From the NCBI GenBank assembly GCA_016784735.1, contig JADHUC010000096.1, positions 1-36,405 on the forward strand: a stretch of 36,405 nt of DNA, written 5' to 3'. The notes below the pieces were generated by a model. It saw only the letters and a list, made by a program, of their open reading frames with translations. It was not told where the DNA came from and ran no database searches. Shown here piece by piece: positions 24,701 to 32,845 of this stretch (within the stretch, counting starts at the first letter, position 1; each line of letters opens with the position of its first letter). This stretch comes from Pirellulaceae bacterium (GTDB taxonomy: Bacteria > Planctomycetota > Planctomycetia > Pirellulales > Pirellulaceae). Made by a program: the position numbers and the translations under genes.

Positions 24701-25443
24701 TCGGCGCCGACGCTGGACATGGCAACATTCGCCGGGTCGGCTTGGAGCTGCCACACAAGGTCCAAGCCTTCGGTACGCTCGAAGTTCTCGTCCGCCGTAA
24801 TGTCGTCCAGCATGACCGTCTTGGGACGCTCCGAATTGGCCGGGCCGATCACCTTCGTCCAACCAGTGCCGTCCGCGGACGCATGAGGCTCTCGCGTCTC
24901 GGATAGCACGGTGAAACGAAAAACAGAGTGCTCGCCCTCCTGTTCGATCGGGCCGTCGTGGCAGAGGTACAGCACACCATCCACCAACGCCACGCGCGGC
25001 AGCGGCGCCGGTTGGTAGGCTCCGTCGGCGGCAAAGGCGGTCACGCCGGGCCGGCCACGGTCGTGCGAGATCATCACCTCGCAGCCCATGTCCTTTCGAC
25101 CGGTCGCCGTATCGTTGTCCGCGTCCAGGTACACGATCAACGTCGAGTTGTCGAAGCGATATGGTTGGGCGAACCGGATCGCCCAGAGCCAACGGTCTTT
25201 GGCCACGTTGCCAAAATCAACGCGCACGATGTCTAATTCCGGGTTCTTTGGAGCCTTGGCGGGAAATGTCCCCAGGGTCGTCAACGGCTCGGGAAAGCTC
25301 GGATCGGTACCGAGACGCGTCTCGACCGTGTCGGGCAGGCCATCGCGGTCGGTATCCTGAGCCGCAACCCCAGGCTGCGGGATCAGGGCTGCGATCCAGG
25401 TAACGAGACACAACGTACCGGTAGCGAAGAATGTAGTTTTCAT
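21763..25443 (-). CDS. Secreted exo-rhamnogalacturonan-lyase-like (PL26/YetA-like) multidomain protein
   Basis: A 1226-residue exported protein. The signal peptide (TTFFATGTLCLVTWIAAL) is followed by a thrombospondin-3-like calcium loop, DTDRDGLPDTVETRLGTDP. Residues ~65-200 look like a DOMON/CBM9-type domain (LIVYLDADNDTATGRKDMG). Residues ~240-360 are a jelly roll, and ~370-460 a fibronectin-III-like domain. Residues ~475-780 match the RIFT-barrel pattern of PcRGLX/YetA lyases (NGVPFAKGELGDPAHVRLLD, RWNDGSVKWLRVSF). Residues ~800-1226 are an alpha/alpha-toroid with many His and Tyr (NWANGEYDHHHAFLLQFIRT, GGGWHRQMVPGHCHDMPRHR). PL26 enzymes release unsaturated disaccharides from rhamnogalacturonan; catalytic residues were not mapped. 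ATG 25443 is preferred because GGTGAG sits just upstream; ATG 25455 is possible. It follows the zincin-like gene after 68 bases and is probably co-transcribed. Confidence 0.8.
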   Translation of the reverse strand: MKTTFFATGTLCLVTWIAALIPQPGVAAQDTDRDGLPDTVETRLGTDPSFPEPLTTLGTFPAKAPKNPELDIVRVDFGNVAKDRWLWAIRFAQPYRFDNSTLIVYLDADNDTATGRKDMGCEVMISHDRGRPGVTAFAADGAYQPAPLPRVALVDGVLYLCHDGPIEQEGEHSVFRFTVLSETREPHASADGTGWTKVIGPANSERPKTVMLDDITADENFERTEGLDLVWQLQADPANVAMSSVGAELSRMAYYDTEYRWPAVYGASGTITVTVPKAGDFYPAIVVYDTAGREAYELQVDGKRVGRFLAAEDDNRQRIHFLSRSIEFAGGEQLTFRTGTVGQHVTEDILLLAEKPPVRNRKFEISQVEAGYTVRDGQPQLRLTWITTWPVACTVQYGLTAACEQNLTEEQPLANHRVFIPELQVGDKVHFRIAASRPDGESVVSPEMEFIFQPPAPVVGTAKMQGIPLVVENPHDFALTAAPVTNGVPFAKGELGDPAHVRLLDANGREVPVQTKVAIRWNDGSVKWLRVSFTARAEVHSSAEYTLECGTDVKRVPASSPLTHRWQDKRLVVETGPLQVHLDVTQSGFPTRIRFDADTDGEFAEDEELTGRMSALVTDAEGSQYTSASSANRIEIEEAGPVRIVVKVSGHHRAGPDDQMLAYTNRFTFYADLPFVRVQYTWGNDNEEDAFTNFEQISLKIPLPDSGRKWAVGLGGGNESSGEGKLTLTQLRDTAYEMSPAPAEDIATKRADGWVDVGHERWGMTVAVRDFWQLYPKGIRLDDDGLSIDVCPDFPDGTYDDCSKLDEIKLYYYLMGGKYKIARGVQKQHELMLHFHADNLSASAGQLARAFQEPLIAVCSPEHYCGTGAFGEILPATAGRSADYEAVCEKVYQNYVRHREASHEYGMLNFGDQWGERRVNWANGEYDHHHAFLLQFIRTGDRKWYFLGEKAARHAIDVDTCHFGPRRGVEWIHSMGHTGGYFRERYEGNGIPGPGASVSHTWTEGFCDWYVLSGDRTAAENAALVADYYDGQYLNNYDWSNCRTNGWHLLLTMAAYRATDDPYYLNAARIIVERTLERQTPGGGWHRQMVPGHCHDMPRHRGVANFMLGVLANGLEEYYREIPDPRVAEAVIGGAKQAVDELWVDEANGFRYTSCPNMKGYTGNNDMTAEILFFAHRLGGDPEYGQIALRAMHAAFRGGIGSIAHLRWTPHIIYNMDLLERKSASR

Positions 25444-25511
25444 GACACTCACCATACCCAGTGCTCACGCGGCCATCAACGCATGCGGGGCAGTTGGCAG
25501 ACAGAGGAGAG

Positions 25512-26486
25512 TCAGTCGCCTGACAATACGTTTCTCATCTCGGCAACGATCCGCGGTGTAGGAACGTCAGTCTTGTTGTTCACCACCAGCACGAAGTTCT
25601 CGGCCAGCACTTCCTCCGGATGAATGATGTAGCTCGTATTCCGGCCAATCTTCTCGGAAAACGCCGGTACATCACCGGCCTCCAGCAAAATGGGTTCGCC
25701 GTTCTTTTCGACCGGCATCCACTTGTCGACATCTTGTTCAACGACCATTAGCCGGAAGGTCAAGTATTGAAACAGACTGCCTCCGCGCGACGTGTCATAG
25801 CGGTCTCGCGAAGAGAACAGGATTGGCGCGACCTTAACCGTCGTGCCCCCGTGTTGCACTTCCATGTAGTGCTCGCAAACCGGCGCGTCGGGGTTCGTGA
25901 TCTTTCGCGCTCGTAACGACGTGGGCAATTGGATTTCGGTGCAAGGTGAAAAACCGACGATCGCATACAGGCGTTCCCGCAGTTCCGGGTTATGGCTGCT
26001 GAGAATGTGAAACAGCTCATGCGTGAGGATTCTCTCCAGCGACTTGCCGGCTCGTTGTGCCATGCTACGCGGCAGCACGACGGCGTTTCCTCGGCAGTAC
26101 GCTGCGCCACTCTCCTCGCGGCCAGTCGTTTGGACCAAGAGCACGGCGGGTGGGAAATCGAGTTTGAACGGTGCCAGCTTCTTGCGGACTGCCGCCACGA
26201 TTGGTGACAGCTTCTCAATATGTTCCGCTTCCCAGGCCACAACTTGCTTTCCGACGAATTCCAAGTAAACGTCTTCCGGCACTTCCTTGTCGCTCCTGAC
26301 TCTCACCTGTCTATCGAAAGGGCTGAGTGAGGCAACGAAACGATCTCGCTCGGTCAGCACGCGAATCCCTTCGTCAACGTCGGCAAAGCGGACGACGGAA
26401 TCGCCGTGCAGCGGGACTTCAACCGCTTCCGAAGGTGAGGGGGCAGCAGGCGCAACCAATAGAGCAAGTAGCAGCGTTTGTATCAT
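25512..26486 (-). CDS. Exported zincin-like metallopeptidase candidate
   Basis: A 324-residue protein with a short signal peptide, MIQTLLLALLVAPAAPS. The key motif is THELFHILSSH with HELFH at 156-160, the HExxH zinc site of gluzincin/metzincin peptidases, preceded by a helix (RAGKSLERI) as usual. The third ligand is not obvious; E in VCEHYMEV or residues in the helix after HELFH are candidates. Family length and the remaining sequence do not match any peptidase I can name. A single ATG 26486 with GGAG six bases upstream decides the start, although the frame is open to 26594. The rhamnogalacturonan-lyase-like gene lies 68 bases downstream on the same strand. A role in protein turnover at the envelope is guesswork. 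Confidence 0.65.
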   Translation of the reverse strand: MIQTLLLALLVAPAAPSPSEAVEVPLHGDSVVRFADVDEGIRVLTERDRFVASLSPFDRQVRVRSDKEVPEDVYLEFVGKQVVAWEAEHIEKLSPIVAAVRKKLAPFKLDFPPAVLLVQTTGREESGAAYCRGNAVVLPRSMAQRAGKSLERILTHELFHILSSHNPELRERLYAIVGFSPCTEIQLPTSLRARKITNPDAPVCEHYMEVQHGGTTVKVAPILFSSRDRYDTSRGGSLFQYLTFRLMVVEQDVDKWMPVEKNGEPILLEAGDVPAFSEKIGRNTSYIIHPEEVLAENFVLVVNNKTDVPTPRIVAEMRNVLSGD

Positions 26487-26777
26487 CCCGCACTCCGCGC
26501 TTCGAGAATCGAGCGTGCACACCCAACACGGGCACGCACGTATGCGCCCGATTATCGTTCCGAAATGCTGGCTCCACAACTCGTCGATCACCACGCAGCG
26601 GGTATATTGGTTGGACAGCGATACTTTGACGCACTGCGAGACGGCGAGGTTTTGTATGGCCGTTTAACCCCGAGCCGGAGGCGACGACCGTTCTGAGCGG
26701 GGCGATGCGCCGCGGCCGTCGCCTCCGGCTCGGGGTTAAACAGAGTACTGGACTGAAGACAACAATTGGAGAATGTG
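26487..26777. promoter_or_regulatory. Divergent intergenic region between zincin-like and DUF4838 genes
   Basis: These 291 bases carry a GTTTAACCC-type hairpin (26662-26741) and must hold promoters for both genes, but no pair of -35/-10 boxes is clear. Nothing else is recognisable. Confidence 0.35.
26662..26741. repeat. GTTTAACCC-type hairpin element, copy 3 (near-perfect)
   Basis: Left arm 26662-26690 (GTTTAACCCCGAGCCGGAGG...) pairs with right arm 26713-26741 (...CCTCCGGCTCGGGGTTAAAC) over 29 bases with one mismatch, enclosing a 22-base loop. It is the best-preserved member of the family in the window and lies about 35 bases upstream of the DUF4838 start codon. Confidence 0.85.
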
Positions 26778-29435
26778 GTGACAGAAATGATTCACGCGAT
26801 ATTTCGATTTCGCTCGGGGCAGGCAGTTCGGCAGCCGAGCACATCTCACACGAGCCCGCCGCGCAAGCAAGGGTCTTTACCTTGGATGATTTGGGCACTT
26901 GCGATCATATTTCTTGGTGGATCAATCTCGTCGTCCCCTGCCCTGGCTGCCGATGGCGAGTCGAGCGTCGCGCTGGCCGCAGACGGCACGGCGCGCATGC
27001 CGATCGTCATTTCACCGAATGCATCCGAGCGGACTCGTGAGGTCGCGGACGAACTGGCTGACTATCTGTCGCAGATCGCCGGCGCGCCGTTCGAGGTTCA
27101 AACGGGCGACGGATCGCAAGGCATTGTGCTGGGGACGCTGGCCGAATTTCCCGATGCGGCACTCGACAAGGCGTTGGAGATCCGCAACGCATTCGACGGG
27201 ATCGAGGCGTACGCGATTCGGACAGATGGTCGGCAACGGATACGACTGATCGGGGCGACCGACCTCGGCGCGTCCCACGCGGCGTTTCGCTTCTTGGAGA
27301 CGTTGGGCTGTCGCTGGTTCTTTCCGGCGAAGGAGTGGGAAGTGATCCCGTCGCGGCCGGAACTGGTGGTCAGCATCGACGAGACCGACCGGCCGGCGAT
27401 TCTGTCGCGCCGTATCTGGTGGGGCTACGGGTTCTTCGACCGCCGCGAAGGCCGCTGCCAGGCCGACTACGAAGCGTGGGCACGGCACAATCGGATGGCT
27501 CAATCGCGCAGGATCTGGTGCGGTCATGCATGGCAGTCGATCATTCGCGAGAACAAGGCGGCATTCGACGCTCACCCAGAATACCTGGCATTGGTCAAGG
27601 ACGAGCGTCGTGGTCCGCAGTTCTGCGTGAGTGATCCGGCAGTGCGGAAGATCGCCGCCGAGTGGGCACTCGGCCAGTTGCGCCGACGCCCCGAGCTAGA
27701 CATGGTTTCGATGGAAACCTCAGACGGGAGCAACCATTGCGAATGCGAGTCGTGCGGCAAACTGGGAAGCATCTCGGACCGGGTCTTCGGCTTGGCGAAC
27801 GAAGTGGCCGGTGATGTAGCGGACGAGTTTCCCGGCAAGATGGTCGGCATGTACGCCTACAACGACCATTGCGAGCCGCCGTCGTTCGCACTCGCCCCGA
27901 ACGTATACGTGCAGTCGACAGCCGGTTTCATTCGAGGCCGATACACGTTCGACGAACTCATGGAACTGTGGCCGAAGCACTGCAAGAACATGGGCTTCTA
28001 CGAGTACTTTTCCGTCTGGCTTTGGGACTTCGACATGCTGCCGGGCGGCCGCGGAGCGAACGTGGATTTGATCAGCGAGCGGATTCGTCGCTACGCATCG
28101 CTGGGCGCGACCAGCCTGGATTGCGAAAGCGGCAATAACTGGGGATTGCACGGTCGCGGCTACTACATCGCCAACAAGCTGATGTGGAACCCGCAACTCG
28201 ATGTCGACGCGTTGCTCGCCGATTTCTATGAAAAGGCGTTCGGCCCAGCCGCCGACGCCGTGCGACGCTACTACGAGCGTCTCGATCCCGGCAACGAACC
28301 GCTCATGAGCGAACACTTGCTAGCGTTGGCCCTGCGGGACTTGCAGGAAGCATCCGAATTGGCCAAAGACCGCGCGGATGTGCTCGCACGACTCGATCAT
28401 CTGAAGCAGTACTTTCATTACGTTCGCCTGCGCTGGGACCACGACCGAGTGGGGCAGGCTTCCAGCCTGCCAGGCAGGCAAGATGCCCGCCCCACAGGGT
28501 CAAAAAAGGAACTCGCTCTGGCGGCATTGACTCACGTCTACCGATCCCGCTACAGCTACATGAACCACTGGGAAGCCGTGCGTCAATCCTGGACACGGAA
28601 AGCGGCCGAGGACTTCGACGAACCGACGTGGTCCTCCTACGACCGTTCCGGCCAACAGCCATGGCGAGTCGATGATCCGTACACGCACGACGAGACGGAA
28701 CGCCTCTTCCAGGAAGATTTGGCTCGTTTTCAGCCCGAGCCGGTCGAGGAATCGTCATTCACCAAACATCTGATCCCCGGTGGATTCACGTCGAAATCGC
28801 CGCCAGCGTCGTTCCAGCGATACCAGAAAGGGACGCGTTACGCCCTTTACAGCCGCGATGGCGAGCCAATCGAATTGACAATCATTACAGGCGTAATCGC
28901 CTGGTACCGCGATCGACCGAACGCGACGTATTCGGTCTCTAACGCCGATGGCAAAGAAATCGTCAGCGGTCGTCTCCCGCAGGACGGCGAAGAGCACGCC
29001 CTGCGCGTAGCAGTCCCAACTGCCGGTCTGTACTGGTTCGACTTCAACGACCAGGCGGCGGGCTGGGGAATCAAAGTTGCCGCCGGCCGACCGGTGGCTG
29101 TGGCTTTGAATCGGGCGAAGCATCCGGCGCACATGGGGCACATGCGGAGGATGTACTTCTACGTGCCCAAGGGAATAAAGCAGCTTCAGTACTACTGGAA
29201 GGGCGGCCCACACGTACTTCACGGCCCCGACGGCAAGCCCGTCGCCGAAATCACCAGCAAAGGCGACTTCGTAAAGATCGACGTGCCGTCTGGCACCGAC
29301 GGCCAAGTCTGGTCGTTCTCCAAACTGGCACTAGGCCATCTCTGGTTCTTCAACGCACCAAACTACCTGGCCGCTTCACCCGACGCACTGCTCGTCCCAC
29401 GCGAGATTGCTGAAAAGGACGGATTAACGCAATGA
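26778..29435 (+). CDS. Exported DUF4838 / alpha-glucuronidase-like protein
   Basis: An 885-residue protein. The signal peptide core is WMIWALAIIFLGGSISSSPA, preceded by a long leader that includes a translated repeat-like stretch (26844-26880; SHTSPPRKQGSLP). Residues ~75-200 resemble the alpha-glucuronidase N-terminal domain (ERTREVADELADYLSQIAGA, LGASHAAFRFLETLGCRWF). Residues ~200-560 form the DUF4838 barrel-like domain with paired cysteines, NHCECESCGKLG, and aromatic clusters (YEYFSVWLWDFDMLPGG). The last ~250 residues are beta-rich. Family members are thought to act on glycosides; catalytic residues are not established. A palindrome (28449-28495) is translated in frame at ~558-573 as VGQASSLPGRQDARPTG. 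The GTG at 26778 is chosen because GGAG lies six bases upstream; ATG 26787 is the alternative. Confidence 0.8.
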   Translation: MTEMIHAIFRFRSGQAVRQPSTSHTSPPRKQGSLPWMIWALAIIFLGGSISSSPALAADGESSVALAADGTARMPIVISPNASERTREVADELADYLSQIAGAPFEVQTGDGSQGIVLGTLAEFPDAALDKALEIRNAFDGIEAYAIRTDGRQRIRLIGATDLGASHAAFRFLETLGCRWFFPAKEWEVIPSRPELVVSIDETDRPAILSRRIWWGYGFFDRREGRCQADYEAWARHNRMAQSRRIWCGHAWQSIIRENKAAFDAHPEYLALVKDERRGPQFCVSDPAVRKIAAEWALGQLRRRPELDMVSMETSDGSNHCECESCGKLGSISDRVFGLANEVAGDVADEFPGKMVGMYAYNDHCEPPSFALAPNVYVQSTAGFIRGRYTFDELMELWPKHCKNMGFYEYFSVWLWDFDMLPGGRGANVDLISERIRRYASLGATSLDCESGNNWGLHGRGYYIANKLMWNPQLDVDALLADFYEKAFGPAADAVRRYYERLDPGNEPLMSEHLLALALRDLQEASELAKDRADVLARLDHLKQYFHYVRLRWDHDRVGQASSLPGRQDARPTGSKKELALAALTHVYRSRYSYMNHWEAVRQSWTRKAAEDFDEPTWSSYDRSGQQPWRVDDPYTHDETERLFQEDLARFQPEPVEESSFTKHLIPGGFTSKSPPASFQRYQKGTRYALYSRDGEPIELTIITGVIAWYRDRPNATYSVSNADGKEIVSGRLPQDGEEHALRVAVPTAGLYWFDFNDQAAGWGIKVAAGRPVAVALNRAKHPAHMGHMRRMYFYVPKGIKQLQYYWKGGPHVLHGPDGKPVAEITSKGDFVKIDVPSGTDGQVWSFSKLALGHLWFFNAPNYLAASPDALLVPREIAEKDGLTQ
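28449..28495. repeat. Palindromic repeat inside the DUF4838 gene
   Basis: Begins GTGGGGCAGGCTTCCAGC and ends GATGCCCGCCCCAC; the arms of about 23 bases pair with a few mismatches, and GCCTGCC/GGCAGGC meet in the middle with one base between. Translated in frame as VGQASSLPGRQDARPTG without a stop. Confidence 0.75.
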
Positions 29436-29476
29436 AGGGAAGTAGGATGGACGGTCCACACGCATCGCCCGCCATC

Positions 29477-29496
29477 GCCTCCGGCTTCGGGTAAAC
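29477..29496. repeat. Half copy of the GTTTAACCC-type hairpin element
   Basis: GCCTCCGGCTTCGGGTAAAC matches the right arm of copy 3 with one base changed and one missing. It is in the 188-base gap between the DUF4838 and second methyltransferase/PQQ genes; the left arm is not present. Confidence 0.55.
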
Positions 29497-29623
29497 GGGG
29501 ACACGTGAAACCGGCGGAACCATATCAGTGGTTCTTTGCAGGTGAAGCTGCAACCGGTTATTCTACAGGCTCTCGACGCGAACGTTTCTGCGGATTACCG
29601 ATAGAAGCCGAAGGAGATTTCCA

Positions 29624-32600
29624 GTGTACCGGACAAAGCGTGCTGTAGTTCAGTTGTGTCTTGCGCTGTTTGCCGTTGCGGCTCTCGCCCGGCCGGCAAT
29701 TCCTGACGACATGGCCAAACGTCTGCTCGACAAGCTGGACGTGGATCGCGGCATTTGCGTTGTCGTGGGCGAATCGTGTTGTCAGCAGGCCTTCCAATTG
29801 GCTCGCGAAAGCGAATGGCTGGTCTACGTGCAGTTGGACGACGCCCAACTTGTGCAGCGCGCTCGGCGAGCGGCCGAATCGGCTGGGCTGGACGCGACGC
29901 GTCTACAGATCGACCAGGGCGACTTAAGTCGAATTCACCTAGCCGGTAACGTCGCCGATGCGCTGATCGCCGCCGGTGATGCGGGAGGGCTGTCGGAACG
30001 CGAGGCATTGCGAGTTTTGCGACCAGGAGGTCGGGCCCTATTCGGTCAGCGAGAGTTGACCAAACCCCTGCCCGATGGAATGGACGGATGGTCGCACGCT
30101 TATCATGGTCCGGACAACAATCCCGTCTCAGAGGATCGTCTGATCCGCGCGCCGTATATGACGCAGTTTCTTGCCGACCCGCGGTACGGACCTGCCCCGC
30201 AACTGACCGTCGCGGCGGCCGGTCGTGTGTTCAAGGCGTTTGGCCATGTCGCCTGGCACGAACGCGAAGAGCCTCTTCTGAACACACTGGTGGCCTTCAA
30301 CGGATTTAATGGGACGATCCTGTGGAAACGGCCTTTGCCCGATGGCCTTATGGTCCATCGCAACACGATGATCGCGACGCCGGATACGCTTTACGTGGGA
30401 GATGACAAGTCCTGCAAGCTGATAGACACCGCCACGGGCGAAGCAAAGGGCGAGATCGTTCCACCGGTCGACGTGGCTGGAGGCACGTTCTGGAAGTGGA
30501 TGGCGCTGGACGGCGGGGTCCTCTACGCACTTATCGGCGAAGCCGAACCGAAAGACGAAACGATGCGGTGGAAGCGCGCGGCCCACGGTTGGCCATGGAC
30601 CGGCGTATCGAAAGGCTACAACCAGCCCGAGCACCCCTGGGGATTCGGCCGCCACCTGCTGGCCATGGATCCGGCGACGGGGAAAGTCTTGTGGCACCAC
30701 AACGAACAGGAGCCCATGGACGCCCGCGCCGTCTGCATGAAGAACGGACGCATCTTCGGCTTCCGGTTCGGGACTTTTCTCACGTGTCTCGACGCGAAAA
30801 CGGGCGAGGTTGTGTGGCGCAAGTCAAAGACGGATTCGCCCGAGTTGTTCGAAGCACTTGGCGCGTACTCCCCTCGCCAAGGCTGGCAGACCAACTGGCG
30901 TACGACGGTCTATCTGAGGTGTAGCGATCAAGCGCTGTACTTCGCCGGCCCCCAGATGACCAAGCTGTTGGCCGTATCCGCCGAAGACGGCCGCGTCCTC
31001 TGGCAGCACCCGTATGACAACTTTCAATTGATCATTCACTCCGAAGGGCTTTACGGAATCAGCGGTCCGTGGGGGGAGAACCACAGTAAGAAGTTCGATC
31101 CGCTGACCGGAGAAATTCTGGCAGAGCTTCCGACGGGGCGCCGAGCGTGTACGCGCCCGACAGCCACAGCAGACAGCCTGCTGTTCCGCGCCATGGGTGG
31201 CTCGGTTCGTTTCGACGTGGCCAGCGCTCGTCCGCGATGGGTCTCGCCCATGCGCCCACCCTGTCACGACGGAGTGACGATCGCCAACGGCCTTTTGTAT
31301 TGGTGGCCGTATACCTGTGACTGCCAACTCTCGCTGAACGGCGTGACCTGCCTTGGGTCGGCTGGCGACTTTGACTTTGCCCCGGACAGCACAGGCTCGG
31401 ATCGGCTGGAGAAGGGAACCGGTGACGACGCCCCGGTTGAGGAGTCTGCGGGATCTCCGGCCGACTGGCCCACGTTTCGCGGGAATAACCAGCGGACCGC
31501 CACGACCAAGGCGGTCATCTCCGATACTGGCGGGCTAGTCTGGAAAACACAGCCATCTGCAGGTGTGCGGCCCACGGCTCCTGTCGTTGTGGGCGATACT
31601 GTGTTGGTAGCTGGTTCCGACGGTGTTGTCCGGGCACTTGATGGCGACAGCGGAAGGGAGCAATGGAGAGCGTACACGGGCGGCGAAATCCGCATTCCGC
31701 CGACCGTCTCGGAAGGCCGGGCGTTGGTGGGCTCGGGCGATGGCTGGGTGTACGCCTTCGAGGCTGGCACCGGAAAGCTGCTATGGCGATTCCACGCCGC
31801 ACCGGCCGATCGCAAAATCCCCGTCTACGGCAAACTGCTTTCCACCTGGCCCGCGGCCAGCGGCGTCCTGGTCGACAACGGAACTGCCTATGTCGCAGCC
31901 GGTTTGGTGAACTACGACGGGACCTATGTGTACGCACTGGACCCGGTCAGCGGCAAGGTCCGTTGGTGCAATGATACGTCCGGGCACCTGGATGCGGAGG
32001 CTCATACGGGTGTAAGCGTGCAGGGTCACTTGTTGCTGCACCAGGACAAGCTCTATCTTGCAGGCGGCAATGCCGTATCGCCTGCCGTTTATGAAACCAG
32101 TGACGGCAAGTGCCTGAATGACGCGGCATCGCTTGCCGAGTGCGAGTCGACCAGCCCGCGCGGCTGGGAACTGTTCCTGGTTGGCGATCGCGTCATTGCG
32201 TGTGGTCGACCGTTCTACCAGCATCCGGATCTCCCGGTGTATGACCATACGGTCACCAAGAAGGTCCTGCATGCGTCGACGGGGGAGCGTGACATTGTCT
32301 GGTTGGATAACAACAGGGTTGCTTGCTATCCCCCGCTGGACAAAGACGCGTTGAGCCAATGTGTGACCGACGAGAAGCGCCCGCGCCACATAACTCAGGC
32401 ATGGGGGGAATTCCGAGTGCCCGAAAAACCGCTGTGGCAGCATGACTGCCCAGGCAGTTTGGCCATTGCGGTTTCGAAAGCAGCCGTTGTGATCGCCGAT
32501 GCGTCGCAAGCGGTGGCGCTGGAAACTGGCAGCGGCAAACCGATCTGGAGCCAAGCACTCCCGGCGGCACCTGTGCCGTGGGGCATGGCCGTGGATCGCG

Positions 32601-32668
32601 CCGGCCGCGTGATCCTGACGCTCGTGGACGGTCGAGTGCTGTGCATTGGTGAGAAGGGGAGTAGCTGA
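29624..32668 (+). CDS. Exported PQQ-type beta-propeller protein with degenerate methyltransferase-like domain
   Basis: A 1014-residue paralogue of the protein at 13790-17161. The signal peptide is AVVQLCLALFAVAALARP. The N-terminal domain (~28-145) keeps the layout of the methyltransferase-like fold (VQLDDAQLVQRARR, LRVLRPGGRALFGQ) but the SAM motif is lost: CVVVGESCCQ replaces the VHLGCGDG of the paralogue. Residues ~155-1010 are PQQ-type propeller repeats (MDPATGKVLWHHNEQ, LDAKTGEVVWRKSK, LDGDSGREQWRAYTG, LDPVSGKVRWCNDTSG). A matching motif, YTCDCQ, lies near residue 565. The linker after it is ordinary acidic sequence. PQQ-type propellers either hold PQQ in alcohol/glucose dehydrogenases or act as scaffolds; which applies is unknown. 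The start is GTG 29624 with AGGAG eight bases upstream. It lies 188 bases after the DUF4838 gene and 177 before the C25-like gene. Confidence 0.85.
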   Translation: MYRTKRAVVQLCLALFAVAALARPAIPDDMAKRLLDKLDVDRGICVVVGESCCQQAFQLARESEWLVYVQLDDAQLVQRARRAAESAGLDATRLQIDQGDLSRIHLAGNVADALIAAGDAGGLSEREALRVLRPGGRALFGQRELTKPLPDGMDGWSHAYHGPDNNPVSEDRLIRAPYMTQFLADPRYGPAPQLTVAAAGRVFKAFGHVAWHEREEPLLNTLVAFNGFNGTILWKRPLPDGLMVHRNTMIATPDTLYVGDDKSCKLIDTATGEAKGEIVPPVDVAGGTFWKWMALDGGVLYALIGEAEPKDETMRWKRAAHGWPWTGVSKGYNQPEHPWGFGRHLLAMDPATGKVLWHHNEQEPMDARAVCMKNGRIFGFRFGTFLTCLDAKTGEVVWRKSKTDSPELFEALGAYSPRQGWQTNWRTTVYLRCSDQALYFAGPQMTKLLAVSAEDGRVLWQHPYDNFQLIIHSEGLYGISGPWGENHSKKFDPLTGEILAELPTGRRACTRPTATADSLLFRAMGGSVRFDVASARPRWVSPMRPPCHDGVTIANGLLYWWPYTCDCQLSLNGVTCLGSAGDFDFAPDSTGSDRLEKGTGDDAPVEESAGSPADWPTFRGNNQRTATTKAVISDTGGLVWKTQPSAGVRPTAPVVVGDTVLVAGSDGVVRALDGDSGREQWRAYTGGEIRIPPTVSEGRALVGSGDGWVYAFEAGTGKLLWRFHAAPADRKIPVYGKLLSTWPAASGVLVDNGTAYVAAGLVNYDGTYVYALDPVSGKVRWCNDTSGHLDAEAHTGVSVQGHLLLHQDKLYLAGGNAVSPAVYETSDGKCLNDAASLAECESTSPRGWELFLVGDRVIACGRPFYQHPDLPVYDHTVTKKVLHASTGERDIVWLDNNRVACYPPLDKDALSQCVTDEKRPRHITQAWGEFRVPEKPLWQHDCPGSLAIAVSKAAVVIADASQAVALETGSGKPIWSQALPAAPVPWGMAVDRAGRVILTLVDGRVLCIGEKGSS

Positions 32669-32710
32669 TAACACGGGACTCTATGTTTCCTGTGGGACCG
32701 CGCCAGAACT

Positions 32711-32796
32711 GGTTATAGATTGGTGGTTATAGATGAAGACCCAGAATTGAAAATGGAGGCGAAGGTGTCTTCACTTATAACCACTAATCTATAACC
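32711..32796. repeat. 30-base inverted repeat of GGTTATAGAT units between genes
   Basis: The left arm 32711-32740 (two GGTTATAGAT units, then GAAGAC) pairs with the right arm 32767-32796 at 27 of 30 positions, with a 26-base loop. It occupies the gap between the PQQ-propeller gene and the C25-like gene. It may act as a terminator or RNA-processing hairpin, or be an inserted element. Confidence 0.65.
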
Positions 32797-32845
32797 AAAT
32801 CCGGGAGCAGCCTCATGCCACGGAAATCACCGGAAGGGCTTGATC

